A DNA stretch of 64,000 bases, taken from assembly GCF_001641695.1 (NCBI RefSeq), contig NZ_LSEF01000052.1, positions 76,498-140,497 on the forward strand. The letters run 5' to 3'. Position 1 is the stretch's first letter, and every line of letters starts with the position of its first letter. Of the stretch, positions 8,583 to 16,512 are shown piece after piece. This DNA comes from Bradyrhizobium neotropicale (GTDB lineage: Bacteria; Pseudomonadota; Alphaproteobacteria; Rhizobiales; Xanthobacteraceae). A model generated the notes under the pieces. That model was given only the letters and a program-made list of their open reading frames with translations. It did not search any database and had not been told where the DNA came from. The position numbers were made by a program, and so were the translations under genes.

Positions 8583-10994
8583 TCAGTCGACGTATCCGTA
8601 TCTCTCGTAATACCGGTTGCGATAATAGCCCGCGCTGTAGATATCGTAGCGGGTCATCACCGCCATGTTCACCTTGTTGAGCACTGCGCCAAGCAAGCGC
8701 TCGCGGACGATCGGAGTCTCGCTGAGCACGCGCTCCAGGATATCGACCTTGGCCTTGGCCCATTCGATGACGAGTACGTAAGAGTCGGCCAGCGCTCCGG
8801 TGGCCCGGACGTCGATCACTGGCGCGAGCGGGCTGAGGTCGAGAACGATGCGGTCATAGTGCTCCCGCAGATGCTGGAACAGACGTTCCATTTGGGGAGA
8901 GGCCAGCACGTCGCTGGAGTTGGAAAAGCGCGAGCTCACGACGCACGGAAGGAAATGCAGATTGGTTTGTGGATCAATCCAAACTGCTTCCGTCCAATTA
9001 ACCCTGCCCAGGACGACATCGATCAAGCCGGCCTTCGCCGTGGGGGCAAGCCGCGCGGTAAGGCTTGGATTGCGGATATCGCCGTCGATCAGAAGCGTGC
9101 GGGAGCCGCCTTGTGCCACGGTTTGAGCGAGTGCCTCGCTGATCGTAGATTTACCTTCATTGGGGAGCCCCGAGGTGATGCCGACGACCTTATTGGACGA
9201 TCCGTAGCTGCTGAGATCGCAAGCAAGCTTGATCGAACGAAAGCCCTCGGCAAAACGCGAGAAGGGCGAATTGATCACGTATCTGCCGACGCTGTCGTTG
9301 GCGGTAAGCAGACGATCGCGATGTGGCTGCGGGAAACTGGAGCCGAGTTCGGATCGTTGCGGCAGACCCGAGGCCTGGGCGGGGGCCGGCCTTGCCGCCG
9401 GCGGTTGGGCTCTTTTCGCCCGTCTGTTGAATAGCCGCCCTGCTTTGGACAGCAGAGGATGCCCGGATAGACCCACGCTCTGCTCGCTGCCGATCGTTGG
9501 GATTGAAGCGAGACAGCTGGTGTGGAGATGCTGCTCGACCTGGGAGACGGTTCGGAACACGCGGTCCAGCATGTCGAGCAGGATGGCGACGCCCCCAGCG
9601 AGGATTGCGCCGCCGATCAGCGCCGCCAGCAGAATGAGGGTTGTCTTGGGCGATGTCTTGTTGGGAGCATTGGACGCCTGTGTGATCACACGCGCTTCAG
9701 TAATCGGAAACGATTGCTGCTGAACCGAGACCATGTACAGCTGGAGGAAGTTGTCGGAGAGTGCCCGGGCGCTCTGCGCATTGCTTTCCAGATCGCGGAG
9801 TGCGATCTGCGCCTGGTTGGTTCCGTTGGACAGTGCGATTGTGTCGTTCAGGCTCTTCTGACCGGATTCCTCGCGCGCTTTCGCGATTGCAAGGTCGCTC
9901 TTGTAAACCTCGGCCGTACGCCGCAGTTCCTCGGTGATCGAATGCCTGATTTCGCGCATCTGGTTGCGCAGATTGACGACCGCAAGGTGAGTCGGCCCGT
10001 ATCGATTCGACCAGTCGGCCTGGCGCGCGGCATAATCAAGATAGGTCTGGCGCAGCTTGGTAATCACCGGATTGTTCATGGTGTCGGTCACGGTCGCCAG
10101 ATCGTTTAGGATGACCTTGGAGTCGTTGTCGTCCGCATTCAGAATGGACGTGATCCGCTCAAGCTTGGCCTGCGCCTCGGCACGCTGAGCGCGGGCCTGG
10201 GTGAGCGAGCTGTTGATCTCCGCGAGCTGCTGCTCGGTGAGGAGGCGCCCGCCGGCATCGACGATGTTGTTCTTGGCCTTGAAGTCGACGACCGCGCGTT
10301 CGGCGGAGGAAGCTTGCGCCCGGAGTTCCTTCAATCGATCCTGCAGCCAAACCGCCGCCCGCCGCGACGCCTGATATTTCGATTCCAATGAATCGTTGAT
10401 GTAGCCGTCGGCCACCGCATTGGCGACCCGGGCGGCCTGATCGGGAGAAAGCGCCTGATAGGAGATCTCGATGACATAGCTCAGGCCGACGCGCTTGATC
10501 GAGAGATTGCTGGCCAATTTGCCGATTGCGATTCGCATCAACGCGTCTTGGGACGGACGCTGTTCCGGAAACAGCCCGGAAAACAGGTCGGAGATGCTAG
10601 TGAGCAGTCCACCTTCGTTGCCGGTGAACTCCCGCGAATCGAGCAGGTTCAGTTGCTTGATGACGGATGTCGCGATGGTCTCCGACTTAAGGACTTCGAC
10701 TTGGCTGTCGACCATGGCCGAGTCGATCGGACTGTCGCCGCCCGCTGGTGCCTGGGTCTGCAGCCCCTGCATCTTGCGGCTGTCGATCAAGAGCACGGCA
10801 GTGCCCGTATATCGCTTTGATGCCGTCAGCAAATAGACACCGGCAAGGCCCATGCAGAGGCACATCACGAAAATCATCACGGGATACTGGCGGCCAATCA
10901 GCGAGACCACGACAGAAAGCGTCTGCTCCAGCGAAGCCGATTCTTGGGTGGGAGATTCGATCTCGCGAGGGGAGGGGATTCGAGTTTGGAGCAT
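8583..10994 (-). CDS. Polysaccharide co-polymerase with C-terminal tyrosine autokinase (Wzc/ExoP type)
   Basis: An 803-residue inner-membrane protein that controls EPS chain length and export. Order: Wzz-type N-terminus with first membrane helix (about 37-56), long periplasmic coiled-coil (about 215-420), second helix after SPKTTLILLAALIGG, then a BY-kinase domain (about 590-790). The kinase shows Walker A GLPNEGKST near residue 610, Walker A' LLIDGDIRNPS and Walker B IVLDLSPL. The tail carries eight tyrosines in the last 22 residues (YSAGYYRNRYYERYGY), the expected autophosphorylation cluster. In proteobacteria this fusion cycles between phosphorylated and unphosphorylated forms; no dedicated low-molecular-weight Tyr phosphatase is visible in the window. 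Partner: export lipoprotein at 7055-8251. Confidence 0.95.
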   Translation of the reverse strand: MLQTRIPSPREIESPTQESASLEQTLSVVVSLIGRQYPVMIFVMCLCMGLAGVYLLTASKRYTGTAVLLIDSRKMQGLQTQAPAGGDSPIDSAMVDSQVEVLKSETIATSVIKQLNLLDSREFTGNEGGLLTSISDLFSGLFPEQRPSQDALMRIAIGKLASNLSIKRVGLSYVIEISYQALSPDQAARVANAVADGYINDSLESKYQASRRAAVWLQDRLKELRAQASSAERAVVDFKAKNNIVDAGGRLLTEQQLAEINSSLTQARAQRAEAQAKLERITSILNADDNDSKVILNDLATVTDTMNNPVITKLRQTYLDYAARQADWSNRYGPTHLAVVNLRNQMREIRHSITEELRRTAEVYKSDLAIAKAREESGQKSLNDTIALSNGTNQAQIALRDLESNAQSARALSDNFLQLYMVSVQQQSFPITEARVITQASNAPNKTSPKTTLILLAALIGGAILAGGVAILLDMLDRVFRTVSQVEQHLHTSCLASIPTIGSEQSVGLSGHPLLSKAGRLFNRRAKRAQPPAARPAPAQASGLPQRSELGSSFPQPHRDRLLTANDSVGRYVINSPFSRFAEGFRSIKLACDLSSYGSSNKVVGITSGLPNEGKSTISEALAQTVAQGGSRTLLIDGDIRNPSLTARLAPTAKAGLIDVVLGRVNWTEAVWIDPQTNLHFLPCVVSSRFSNSSDVLASPQMERLFQHLREHYDRIVLDLSPLAPVIDVRATGALADSYVLVIEWAKAKVDILERVLSETPIVRERLLGAVLNKVNMAVMTRYDIYSAGYYRNRYYERYGYVD

Positions 10995-11525
10995 CCGGCT
11001 CGTCTACCTGACCTGGGTTCTTGGATTGTGCCGTGTCGAAGCAAGCTGAAACCTGTCAGCCCGCACTGAACGCATCACCGGATTGAACGTGCCAAATAAA
11101 TGTGTCAGCAAGAGTGCGGTGCATCATACATTTCCGGAACCGCCGAACATCGACGTGTACCGGTTCAGGACGATCTCGCGCGCTAGGTACGGCCCCGGCT
11201 AATTACCAACACGGCAATTCCCATGCCGTTCAGCAGCGATATCGCGAGCGATAAGCCAGGATATATGCAACAAAAAAATCGACAATCGAGCGGAAAGGGG
11301 TGTGCAAACTGTCGCGGCCAATGCGACCAGAACGGGCGCCCCGACCCATGATGACCAGAACTGTGACGGGAGAGCTCATTTCGGTGGCAACCTCGCGTGG
11401 CCTGTTCCCGGATTCCACAGGCAGAAACGGGAACCCCCAAGTTGCGCTTGTCCTTGATGTTCAGTGAAAAAGGTGCCGAACCAGAGATGGTCCTTCGGCA
11501 ACCTGCTCGGAACCGACCACGGTCA
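10995..11525. other. Intergenic region upstream of the co-polymerase gene
   Basis: About 530 bases between the SDR epimerase stop and the co-polymerase start, both on the minus strand. It should carry the co-polymerase promoter. Minus-strand frames between 11183 and 11530 contain a hydrophobic stretch (FRSIVDFFVAYILA) that faintly resembles the membrane helix of a sugar-phosphate transferase, but no frame holds together. I see no supportable gene; a decayed fragment is possible. Confidence 0.4.
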
Positions 11526-12509
11526 TCAATCAAAGTCTTTGATGCCGGAATCGTGTTTCCATTCGACGAGCGAACTTGCCACGTCGTATTCGAACTTGAA
11601 CCCGCTGGCGACCAGCCGTTTCGGCAGGATGTTGGTGGAGAACCATAGTTTCCGGATTCGCTCGCGATTGATCCCGGTCTTGATGCCGACCTTGTGCAGC
11701 ATCTCGAACGGAAGGACGGCGAGGTTCATGAACCACACCGGAATGGTCAGTGTCGGCTTCTTGTAGCCCGCGGCTTGCGAGAAAGCCGTGCAGATCTCGC
11801 TGATCGTGTAGCGGCGCTCGTAGCAGAAATTGTAGACCGACACCCCGTCGTTGCGCGTCGCCATGAAAAGCATCGACGAGACGAGATCCTTGACATAGCC
11901 GCACGACTTGATGGTGTCGGTTCGGCCAGGATAGATGAAAGCTCGTCTTTCCAGCAGCCTCGACAGCCGCGTGAAATTGCCCTGCTCGTAAAGGCCGTAA
12001 ATGACGGCGGGGCGAACGATCGTGAGCCGCCTTGCCGCGTCCTCCGATTGCCACAGCCGATGGATGGCTTCGGCCGAGAGTTTGGAGCGTCCGTAGGCGC
12101 TGACAGGCGCGGGCTGCGAATCCTCGTCGAGTGGGGCCTCGCTCGGGCCGTAGATGGATATTGAGCTTGTGAATATAATGCTCCTGCTGCCGGTCTCCTT
12201 CGCAAACCGGCACACGTTCACCGCGCCGAGGACGTTGGTGTAGTAATACTCGCCTTCCGGGTGGCCAGGCGTCGTGTGGATCGCCGCCAGATTGAAAATA
12301 TCGACGGACGCTCCGCGCGCGAGCTTCGGGTCGAGCGGCTCGCGGACATCGTGGTTGACGTATTCGACGCCGGCAATCTGCTTTCTCGGTTTGCCGATAT
12401 CGACGGCGACGATCCGATCGTATTGTCTGGAGGCGATGAGCCTGTTCATCAGATGAGTTCCGATGAAGCCGGCGCCTCCGAAGACGATGGCCTGAGTGGG
12501 GCTCGACAT
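11526..12509 (-). CDS. NAD-dependent epimerase/dehydratase (extended SDR)
   Basis: A 327-residue extended short-chain dehydrogenase. The nucleotide-binding motif GGAGFIG is at residues 8-14 and the catalytic YGRSK (Tyr-x-x-x-Lys) near 142, preceded by SSISIYG. Such enzymes epimerise, dehydrate or reduce nucleotide sugars; the substrate here is not evident. ATG 12509 is chosen because it opens directly before the beta-alpha-beta fold; the frame to 12620 adds unrelated residues. It lies 138 bases after the secreted-protein gene and is the last gene of the minus-strand run beginning with the FkbH-like gene, so it may supply the sugar that the acylation module modifies. Confidence 0.85.
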   Translation of the reverse strand: MSSPTQAIVFGGAGFIGTHLMNRLIASRQYDRIVAVDIGKPRKQIAGVEYVNHDVREPLDPKLARGASVDIFNLAAIHTTPGHPEGEYYYTNVLGAVNVCRFAKETGSRSIIFTSSISIYGPSEAPLDEDSQPAPVSAYGRSKLSAEAIHRLWQSEDAARRLTIVRPAVIYGLYEQGNFTRLSRLLERRAFIYPGRTDTIKSCGYVKDLVSSMLFMATRNDGVSVYNFCYERRYTISEICTAFSQAAGYKKPTLTIPVWFMNLAVLPFEMLHKVGIKTGINRERIRKLWFSTNILPKRLVASGFKFEYDVASSLVEWKHDSGIKDFD

Positions 12510-12647
12510 GCGCTCAGGCCCCAATTCGAGTGAAGGTGCTGAATTCGGTGCGATAGCTTTCCACCTGGATCTCATGATTGACCGCACCCATTGGATCGAC
12601 TGGGACGCGTGGTCCGACAAGGACTGCGGTGGGTGTTGCGCGCGCCA

Positions 12648-13109
12648 TCAATACAACTCGCGGTATTCATAGCGGAATGAGGTCGAACCCGCAGAGATGC
12701 CGAGGATCCGTTGCAGCTTCTGATAGCCATTCAGCGCCACGGTGATACAGTCCGTGCTGCCCGCATAGCAGACCTGAACGTTGATGGACTGCCCGCACGA
12801 GTTGTTCACGGTCACGATCTGATCAATGATCTTCGGATTGATGACCTGCGGGTGCGTGGATGGATGGACCGATATGCAGGCCGTTCCGTCCGGCGCCTTA
12901 TGGGCGGGGGCATATGTGCCCTTCATCGGGGGGAATGGGTTCGCGGGCATCGGCGACACTCCGGTTCCTCCATACATCGGCGCCGATGATCTTCCAAAGC
13001 CGACAATCTGGGCTTGCGCAGCTGATGCGCAGAGCAGCGCAGCGAGGACAAGGCTGCATGAAATGCTGCTGACGTGGCCGAAGCGGCCTGACGGATGATC
13101 TTTGTTCAT
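12648..13109 (-). CDS. Secreted protein with four cysteines, in the acylation operon
   Basis: A 153-residue protein with a Sec signal (hydrophobic SISCSLVLAALLCASAAQA, cleavage near residue 33). The mature part is Pro/Gly-rich, then has a compact C-terminal half with ACISVHP, NNSCGQSINVQVCYAGSTDC and a beta-strand pattern; its four cysteines could form two disulphides. I do not recognise the family. It starts 11 bases after the stop of the VOC gene, which argues for co-transcription with the FkbH/MBOAT/SGNH/ACP genes and perhaps a periplasmic accessory role. Confidence 0.7.
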   Translation of the reverse strand: MNKDHPSGRFGHVSSISCSLVLAALLCASAAQAQIVGFGRSSAPMYGGTGVSPMPANPFPPMKGTYAPAHKAPDGTACISVHPSTHPQVINPKIIDQIVTVNNSCGQSINVQVCYAGSTDCITVALNGYQKLQRILGISAGSTSFRYEYRELY

Positions 13110-13120
13110 GCTCTAGTCGC

Positions 13121-13570
13121 TCAGCGTTCAGTGCCGGTCTCGAGAATCTCGATGAGACCGAAACCGGAAACATGATGAAACGAGACTTTCTGGCCGCCGA
13201 ACAGTATCGCGGGCTCGGGCGAGCTGACCGGCACGATCTCGACGCCTGATGCCGCCAGGGCATCTAGCGCCTGCTCGGCTTTGGGGCATGCGTAGCACAG
13301 GTGATAGATCATGGTGCCGGTTCGCTTGATCAGCTTGTCGATCGGAGAGGGACCGTCGCCCGGCCAGATCACCTCCACGTCGGGCATCGCGGGGTGATGC
13401 CACATGGCGAGGTTGACGCGCTGTATCGGGTCGAAGGCAGAGTTTCCCGCGCCATAGCCCAGTGACGCCAGGTAACGAAAGGCCTCCTCCGGGGATGCGA
13501 CCGCAAGCCCGAAGTGATGGAAAGCCAGTGCAGCCAATGCTGGTGCGATGTCTTTCGCCGAGCGGTCCAC
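13121..13570 (-). CDS. VOC-superfamily protein resembling methylmalonyl-CoA epimerase
   Basis: A 149-residue vicinal-oxygen-chelate fold protein with two beta-alpha-beta-beta-beta halves. Likely metal ligands sit where methylmalonyl-CoA epimerase has them: His18/His19 (FHHFGLAV), Glu66, His90 (IYHLCYAC) and Glu141 or Glu144 (GLIEILE). Such enzymes remove a proton next to a thioester carbonyl and invert C2 of an acyl chain. The gene starts six bases after the acyl carrier protein stop, so an acyl-ACP substrate is a reasonable inference: it could epimerise glyceryl-ACP or a related 2-hydroxyacyl-ACP. Other VOC activities (glyoxalase, dioxygenase) cannot be excluded. Confidence 0.8.
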   Translation of the reverse strand: MDRSAKDIAPALAALAFHHFGLAVASPEEAFRYLASLGYGAGNSAFDPIQRVNLAMWHHPAMPDVEVIWPGDGPSPIDKLIKRTGTMIYHLCYACPKAEQALDALAASGVEIVPVSSPEPAILFGGQKVSFHHVSGFGLIEILETGTER

Positions 13571-13576
13571 GTGGTC

Positions 13577-13816
13577 TTACGCTTTCTTCTCGATCAGATC
13601 GGCGAACTCGCCGACATTCTTGAGACCTCCGATCTCGGTCGCGGAGAATTTCACGCCGAAGGCTTTCGAGACAGCCAGCACAAGGCGGATATGGGACAGG
13701 CTGTCCCAGCCATCGACGTCGTCGGCCGTGGTGTGCGGCGTAATAGCCAGGTCATCCTCGTCGAACACGTCCTGAAAAACAGCGGTGAGTTTGCTGTAGA
13801 CCTCGGCCTTTTCCAT
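13577..13816 (-). CDS. Dedicated acyl carrier protein
   Basis: A 79-residue carrier protein of the ordinary ACP fold. The phosphopantetheine site is Ser39 in GWDSLSHIRL; the W-D-S-L form is typical of carriers in polyketide, Dlt and FkbH pathways rather than of fatty-acid AcpP (DSLD). It is acidic and helical, as expected. It lies between the SGNH gene (55 bases upstream) and the VOC gene (6 bases downstream), within the operon of the FkbH-like loader and MBOAT transferase. It most likely carries the acyl group that these enzymes load, adjust and pass to the membrane, the role DltC plays for D-alanine. Confidence 0.92.
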   Translation of the reverse strand: MEKAEVYSKLTAVFQDVFDEDDLAITPHTTADDVDGWDSLSHIRLVLAVSKAFGVKFSATEIGGLKNVGEFADLIEKKA

Positions 13817-13871
13817 TGCGTCATCCTTTGTCGATTGTGTTGGCGGTGCCGGCGCGTGGATAACTTGCCGG

Positions 13872-15011
13872 TTAGTTGCCCGGTGCGGCGGTCACCAGCT
13901 CCGAAGAGCGCAGGGTGGTGACCTTTGGTGCTGATTTGTCAGGTGTCTCCTGGCAGACGAACGAATCCAGCTTTCCCGCCAGCCTGGTCGACCAGATATC
14001 GGCCAGATGCCGCTTGGCATGCACCTCGTCCGAATAGTCGAGGTCGTTGTCGAGGTCGTCCATGCTCAGCGAACTGAAGTTCCGCCGGTCGCCGAATTCC
14101 TGCAGCAGGTCCTTCAGCGCCTGCCGGTAGCTCGGTTGATACGGGCTTGCATCGCGATGCCATGCTGGGATCGGCAGGTCGACGAGCACAATTTTCTCCC
14201 CCGAGTCCAGCAACGCCTGGATGGTCTGTTTCAAGACTTCGACCTGGGCAGCGGAAATCTCGGTCGTGCGCCCCATGGTCTCCTTCCAGTATTCCAGCGC
14301 CTTCTGCTTGTCCTCGGCCGACATCACGACGCTTTCGCGCTCGTCGTCGGTGCGTTGGGCGCTGGTGCGGCCGGTCAGCGCGAGATTAACGCCGGCTCTG
14401 GCCTGGCGCGCGACCTTCTCGAGCAGCAGGAACGGTCGGATCGCCATGACGCCCGCGTCCAGCCAATGCGCGGGCAACACCGCGACGGGGCCGTTCTGCG
14501 TACGACGGTAGAAGCCATACCGGTACCGTTCGATATCGATATCCGTCTCGCCGCGATGACGGTCGCCCTCCGCATATTTCACGTCCGAATCGACGAACAT
14601 GCCGAACCAGACGCCGATGACGAAGGTGTTCAGTCGGCGCTCCTCATCGCTCTGCACCTCGTGGACCAGATTGATCACCTGCCTGACCTCGGAAATGTTG
14701 GCGCCTCCCATTGCGAGGTTGCTGACCTTGGCGCAGCCAAGGTTCGCCTGCACGAGCTTCTGCCGGAACCCGACTCCGGTGTTCGATGCTCCCACCAAAA
14801 TGACCTTGCTGTCCGGGTTGGCCAGCACGCTGCGGCCGAGGAAGACGTATTTGGGAACCGTCATGTAAAGCGTTTGTTCCGCGGCCTGGAAATCCCGCGG
14901 ACCGGCGCGCGATGGATCCGGAAAGACGACGAACGACGCACCGGCGAGCAGCACGTAAAGGAAAGCGAAGGACAACAAGGCCATCGCCGACTGCCGAAGG
15001 ATGTATTTCAA
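13872..15011 (-). CDS. SGNH-fold membrane-anchored protein (DltD/AlgJ-like role)
   Basis: A 379-residue protein with a single N-terminal membrane anchor and a periplasmic SGNH-type domain. The nucleophile region is VGASNTG near residue 70 and the Asp/His pair is SDEVHAKRH near residue 325, completing a Ser-Asp-His set. Known partners of MBOAT proteins, such as DltD, AlgJ/AlgX and PatB, have this fold and pass the acyl group to the polymer outside the membrane. No ATG gives the basic anchor end; TTG 15011 (LKYILRQ) follows the MBOAT stop by two bases, with TTG 15017 and ATG 14984 as alternatives. It is preceded by the MBOAT gene and followed by the ACP gene. Confidence 0.85.
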   Translation of the reverse strand: MKYILRQSAMALLSFAFLYVLLAGASFVVFPDPSRAGPRDFQAAEQTLYMTVPKYVFLGRSVLANPDSKVILVGASNTGVGFRQKLVQANLGCAKVSNLAMGGANISEVRQVINLVHEVQSDEERRLNTFVIGVWFGMFVDSDVKYAEGDRHRGETDIDIERYRYGFYRRTQNGPVAVLPAHWLDAGVMAIRPFLLLEKVARQARAGVNLALTGRTSAQRTDDERESVVMSAEDKQKALEYWKETMGRTTEISAAQVEVLKQTIQALLDSGEKIVLVDLPIPAWHRDASPYQPSYRQALKDLLQEFGDRRNFSSLSMDDLDNDLDYSDEVHAKRHLADIWSTRLAGKLDSFVCQETPDKSAPKVTTLRSSELVTAAPGN

Positions 15012-15013
15012 TT

Positions 15014-16453
15014 TCAAAACGCCTTGTAGACGAAGTCCGGAGCCTTGTGCAGCAGGGTAGCAACGGCGACGATCGCCATCATCTTGCCTGCCAGGTGCAG
15101 ATTCTTTGTGATCTCGCTGCCCTGGATTGCCGACAGAGTGATCGGGATGCGGAGGCGAGCCTGGATGAGATCCAGGCTTAACGCCGCCATGCTGAACGCC
15201 GCGGCTACCACGACGAAGGTGCCCACGACGCCGGCGACGCCGAGCCGCGCCAACAGATAGGTGAATTGCGGCAGTTCGGGGACCCATAGGCAGGTCAGTG
15301 CGAGCACGAAATAGGCAATCGTGAGGCCACGCGCTACATAGATGTAGGCGGTGGACTGGGTGAGTGCGCGATAGCGCTTCTTGCCCAGGCGCTCGGTGCA
15401 GGCCACCTGCCAGAGCTTGTTGATGCTTGCGCCGGCACCCATCAGGAGGCCGTAAATCACGAAGACCGCCGTCGTGCCGTGCCAGACGCCCATCACGCCG
15501 AACGTGATGAAGAACGCCAGCACGCCGAGATACGACGTGAGCGCAGGCGAGGGGAGCCAGGTCATCAGGAGCATCACGAGCGGGTTAAAGAGATAGAGCT
15601 TGAACCACTGCGATAGCGTCATGTGCCAGCGCTGCCAGAACTCGAGGAAGCTGCGCGCCGAGAACGGCTTGTCGAAATTCTCCGGCAACTGCTGCCCGAG
15701 CAGGGTTCCGATGCCGATCACGATGTCCATGTATCCGGAAAAATTGAAATACAGATAGACCGTGTAGAGCGATGCGACCGTCGCATAGACGGCGCATAGC
15801 TTGAGTAACGGCAGGCCGGTCGGCTGTAGCAGGTGCGGACTGAGAAACGTGAAGGCGTAGTCGGCGGTCGCGGCAATGATGACAAACTTCACATAGCCGG
15901 TGGCGATCCTGGAAAACGCCGCGTAGACCACGGACTGGTCGAGCTGAACCGCCGCCTTTCCATCCATCGTGCTGAAATCCTGATAGCGCTGGATCGGACC
16001 GGAGACGAAGCACAGGAAGTTGCAGGTGAAGCGAAAAAACGCCAGCGGACCGATTCGCTCGGCCAGATCTCCCGACCGCACGTCGACCATGATGTGCAGG
16101 ATCCGGAACAGGATGTACGAAAGCCCGACGGTCAGATAGGGGAACGAAAGCTGGCCGAACACTTCGAAGAACGAGAAGCGCTTGAGGAACACATAGCAGC
16201 AAAGTATCGCCACGACACCCACCGCCAGCACGAGGGTCGACTGGCGGAGGTGGAGCGCGGATATGCAGACATAGCCGAGCGCCAAAAAGGCGGCCAGCGG
16301 CAACACCTGCGTGACGTCGCTAAGGTAGCTTGCGATGAAGACGGCATTCGCGGCCCCCAGCACGAACCGTCGATAGACGACCGATTCACTGATGTGGAAG
16401 GCAATGACTGCCGCGGCAAGAAACGCAAAAAACAGGGGGGATGTCAGACTCAT
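15014..16453 (-). CDS. MBOAT-family O-acyltransferase (AlgI/DltB class)
   Basis: A 479-residue polytopic inner-membrane acyltransferase. Family motifs are clear: RSFLEFWQRWH at 267-277 (AlgI-type R-S-x-x-E-F-W-R-R-W-H), and GVMGVWHG with the catalytic His325. Such enzymes move an acyl group from a cytoplasmic donor (thioester on carrier or CoA) through the membrane for use on an extracellular polymer. Here the next genes encode an SGNH protein and an ACP, and the previous gene an FkbH-like loader, so the donor is probably the locus-encoded acyl-ACP rather than acetyl-CoA. The acceptor is inferred to be the EPS or its lipid-linked repeat unit. Confidence 0.93.
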   Translation of the reverse strand: MSLTSPLFFAFLAAAVIAFHISESVVYRRFVLGAANAVFIASYLSDVTQVLPLAAFLALGYVCISALHLRQSTLVLAVGVVAILCCYVFLKRFSFFEVFGQLSFPYLTVGLSYILFRILHIMVDVRSGDLAERIGPLAFFRFTCNFLCFVSGPIQRYQDFSTMDGKAAVQLDQSVVYAAFSRIATGYVKFVIIAATADYAFTFLSPHLLQPTGLPLLKLCAVYATVASLYTVYLYFNFSGYMDIVIGIGTLLGQQLPENFDKPFSARSFLEFWQRWHMTLSQWFKLYLFNPLVMLLMTWLPSPALTSYLGVLAFFITFGVMGVWHGTTAVFVIYGLLMGAGASINKLWQVACTERLGKKRYRALTQSTAYIYVARGLTIAYFVLALTCLWVPELPQFTYLLARLGVAGVVGTFVVVAAAFSMAALSLDLIQARLRIPITLSAIQGSEITKNLHLAGKMMAIVAVATLLHKAPDFVYKAF

Positions 16454-16512
16454 GTCCGTGAGCTCGAGGCTGTCCGAAGTTCTCGTTCAAGTTTGTCGGC
16501 GATCTGACCAGA

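Noticed and set aside
11183..11533. Minus-strand frame with a hydrophobic stretch, possible sugar-transferase fragment
   Set aside because: Only one short segment (FRSIVDFFVAYILA, in a neighbouring frame) looks like a membrane helix; no catalytic motif and frame breaks. Too weak to call even as a pseudogene.
14007..15029. 340-codon plus-strand frame opposite the SGNH gene
   Set aside because: Antisense of the SGNH gene; lacks domains and does not fit the operon direction.
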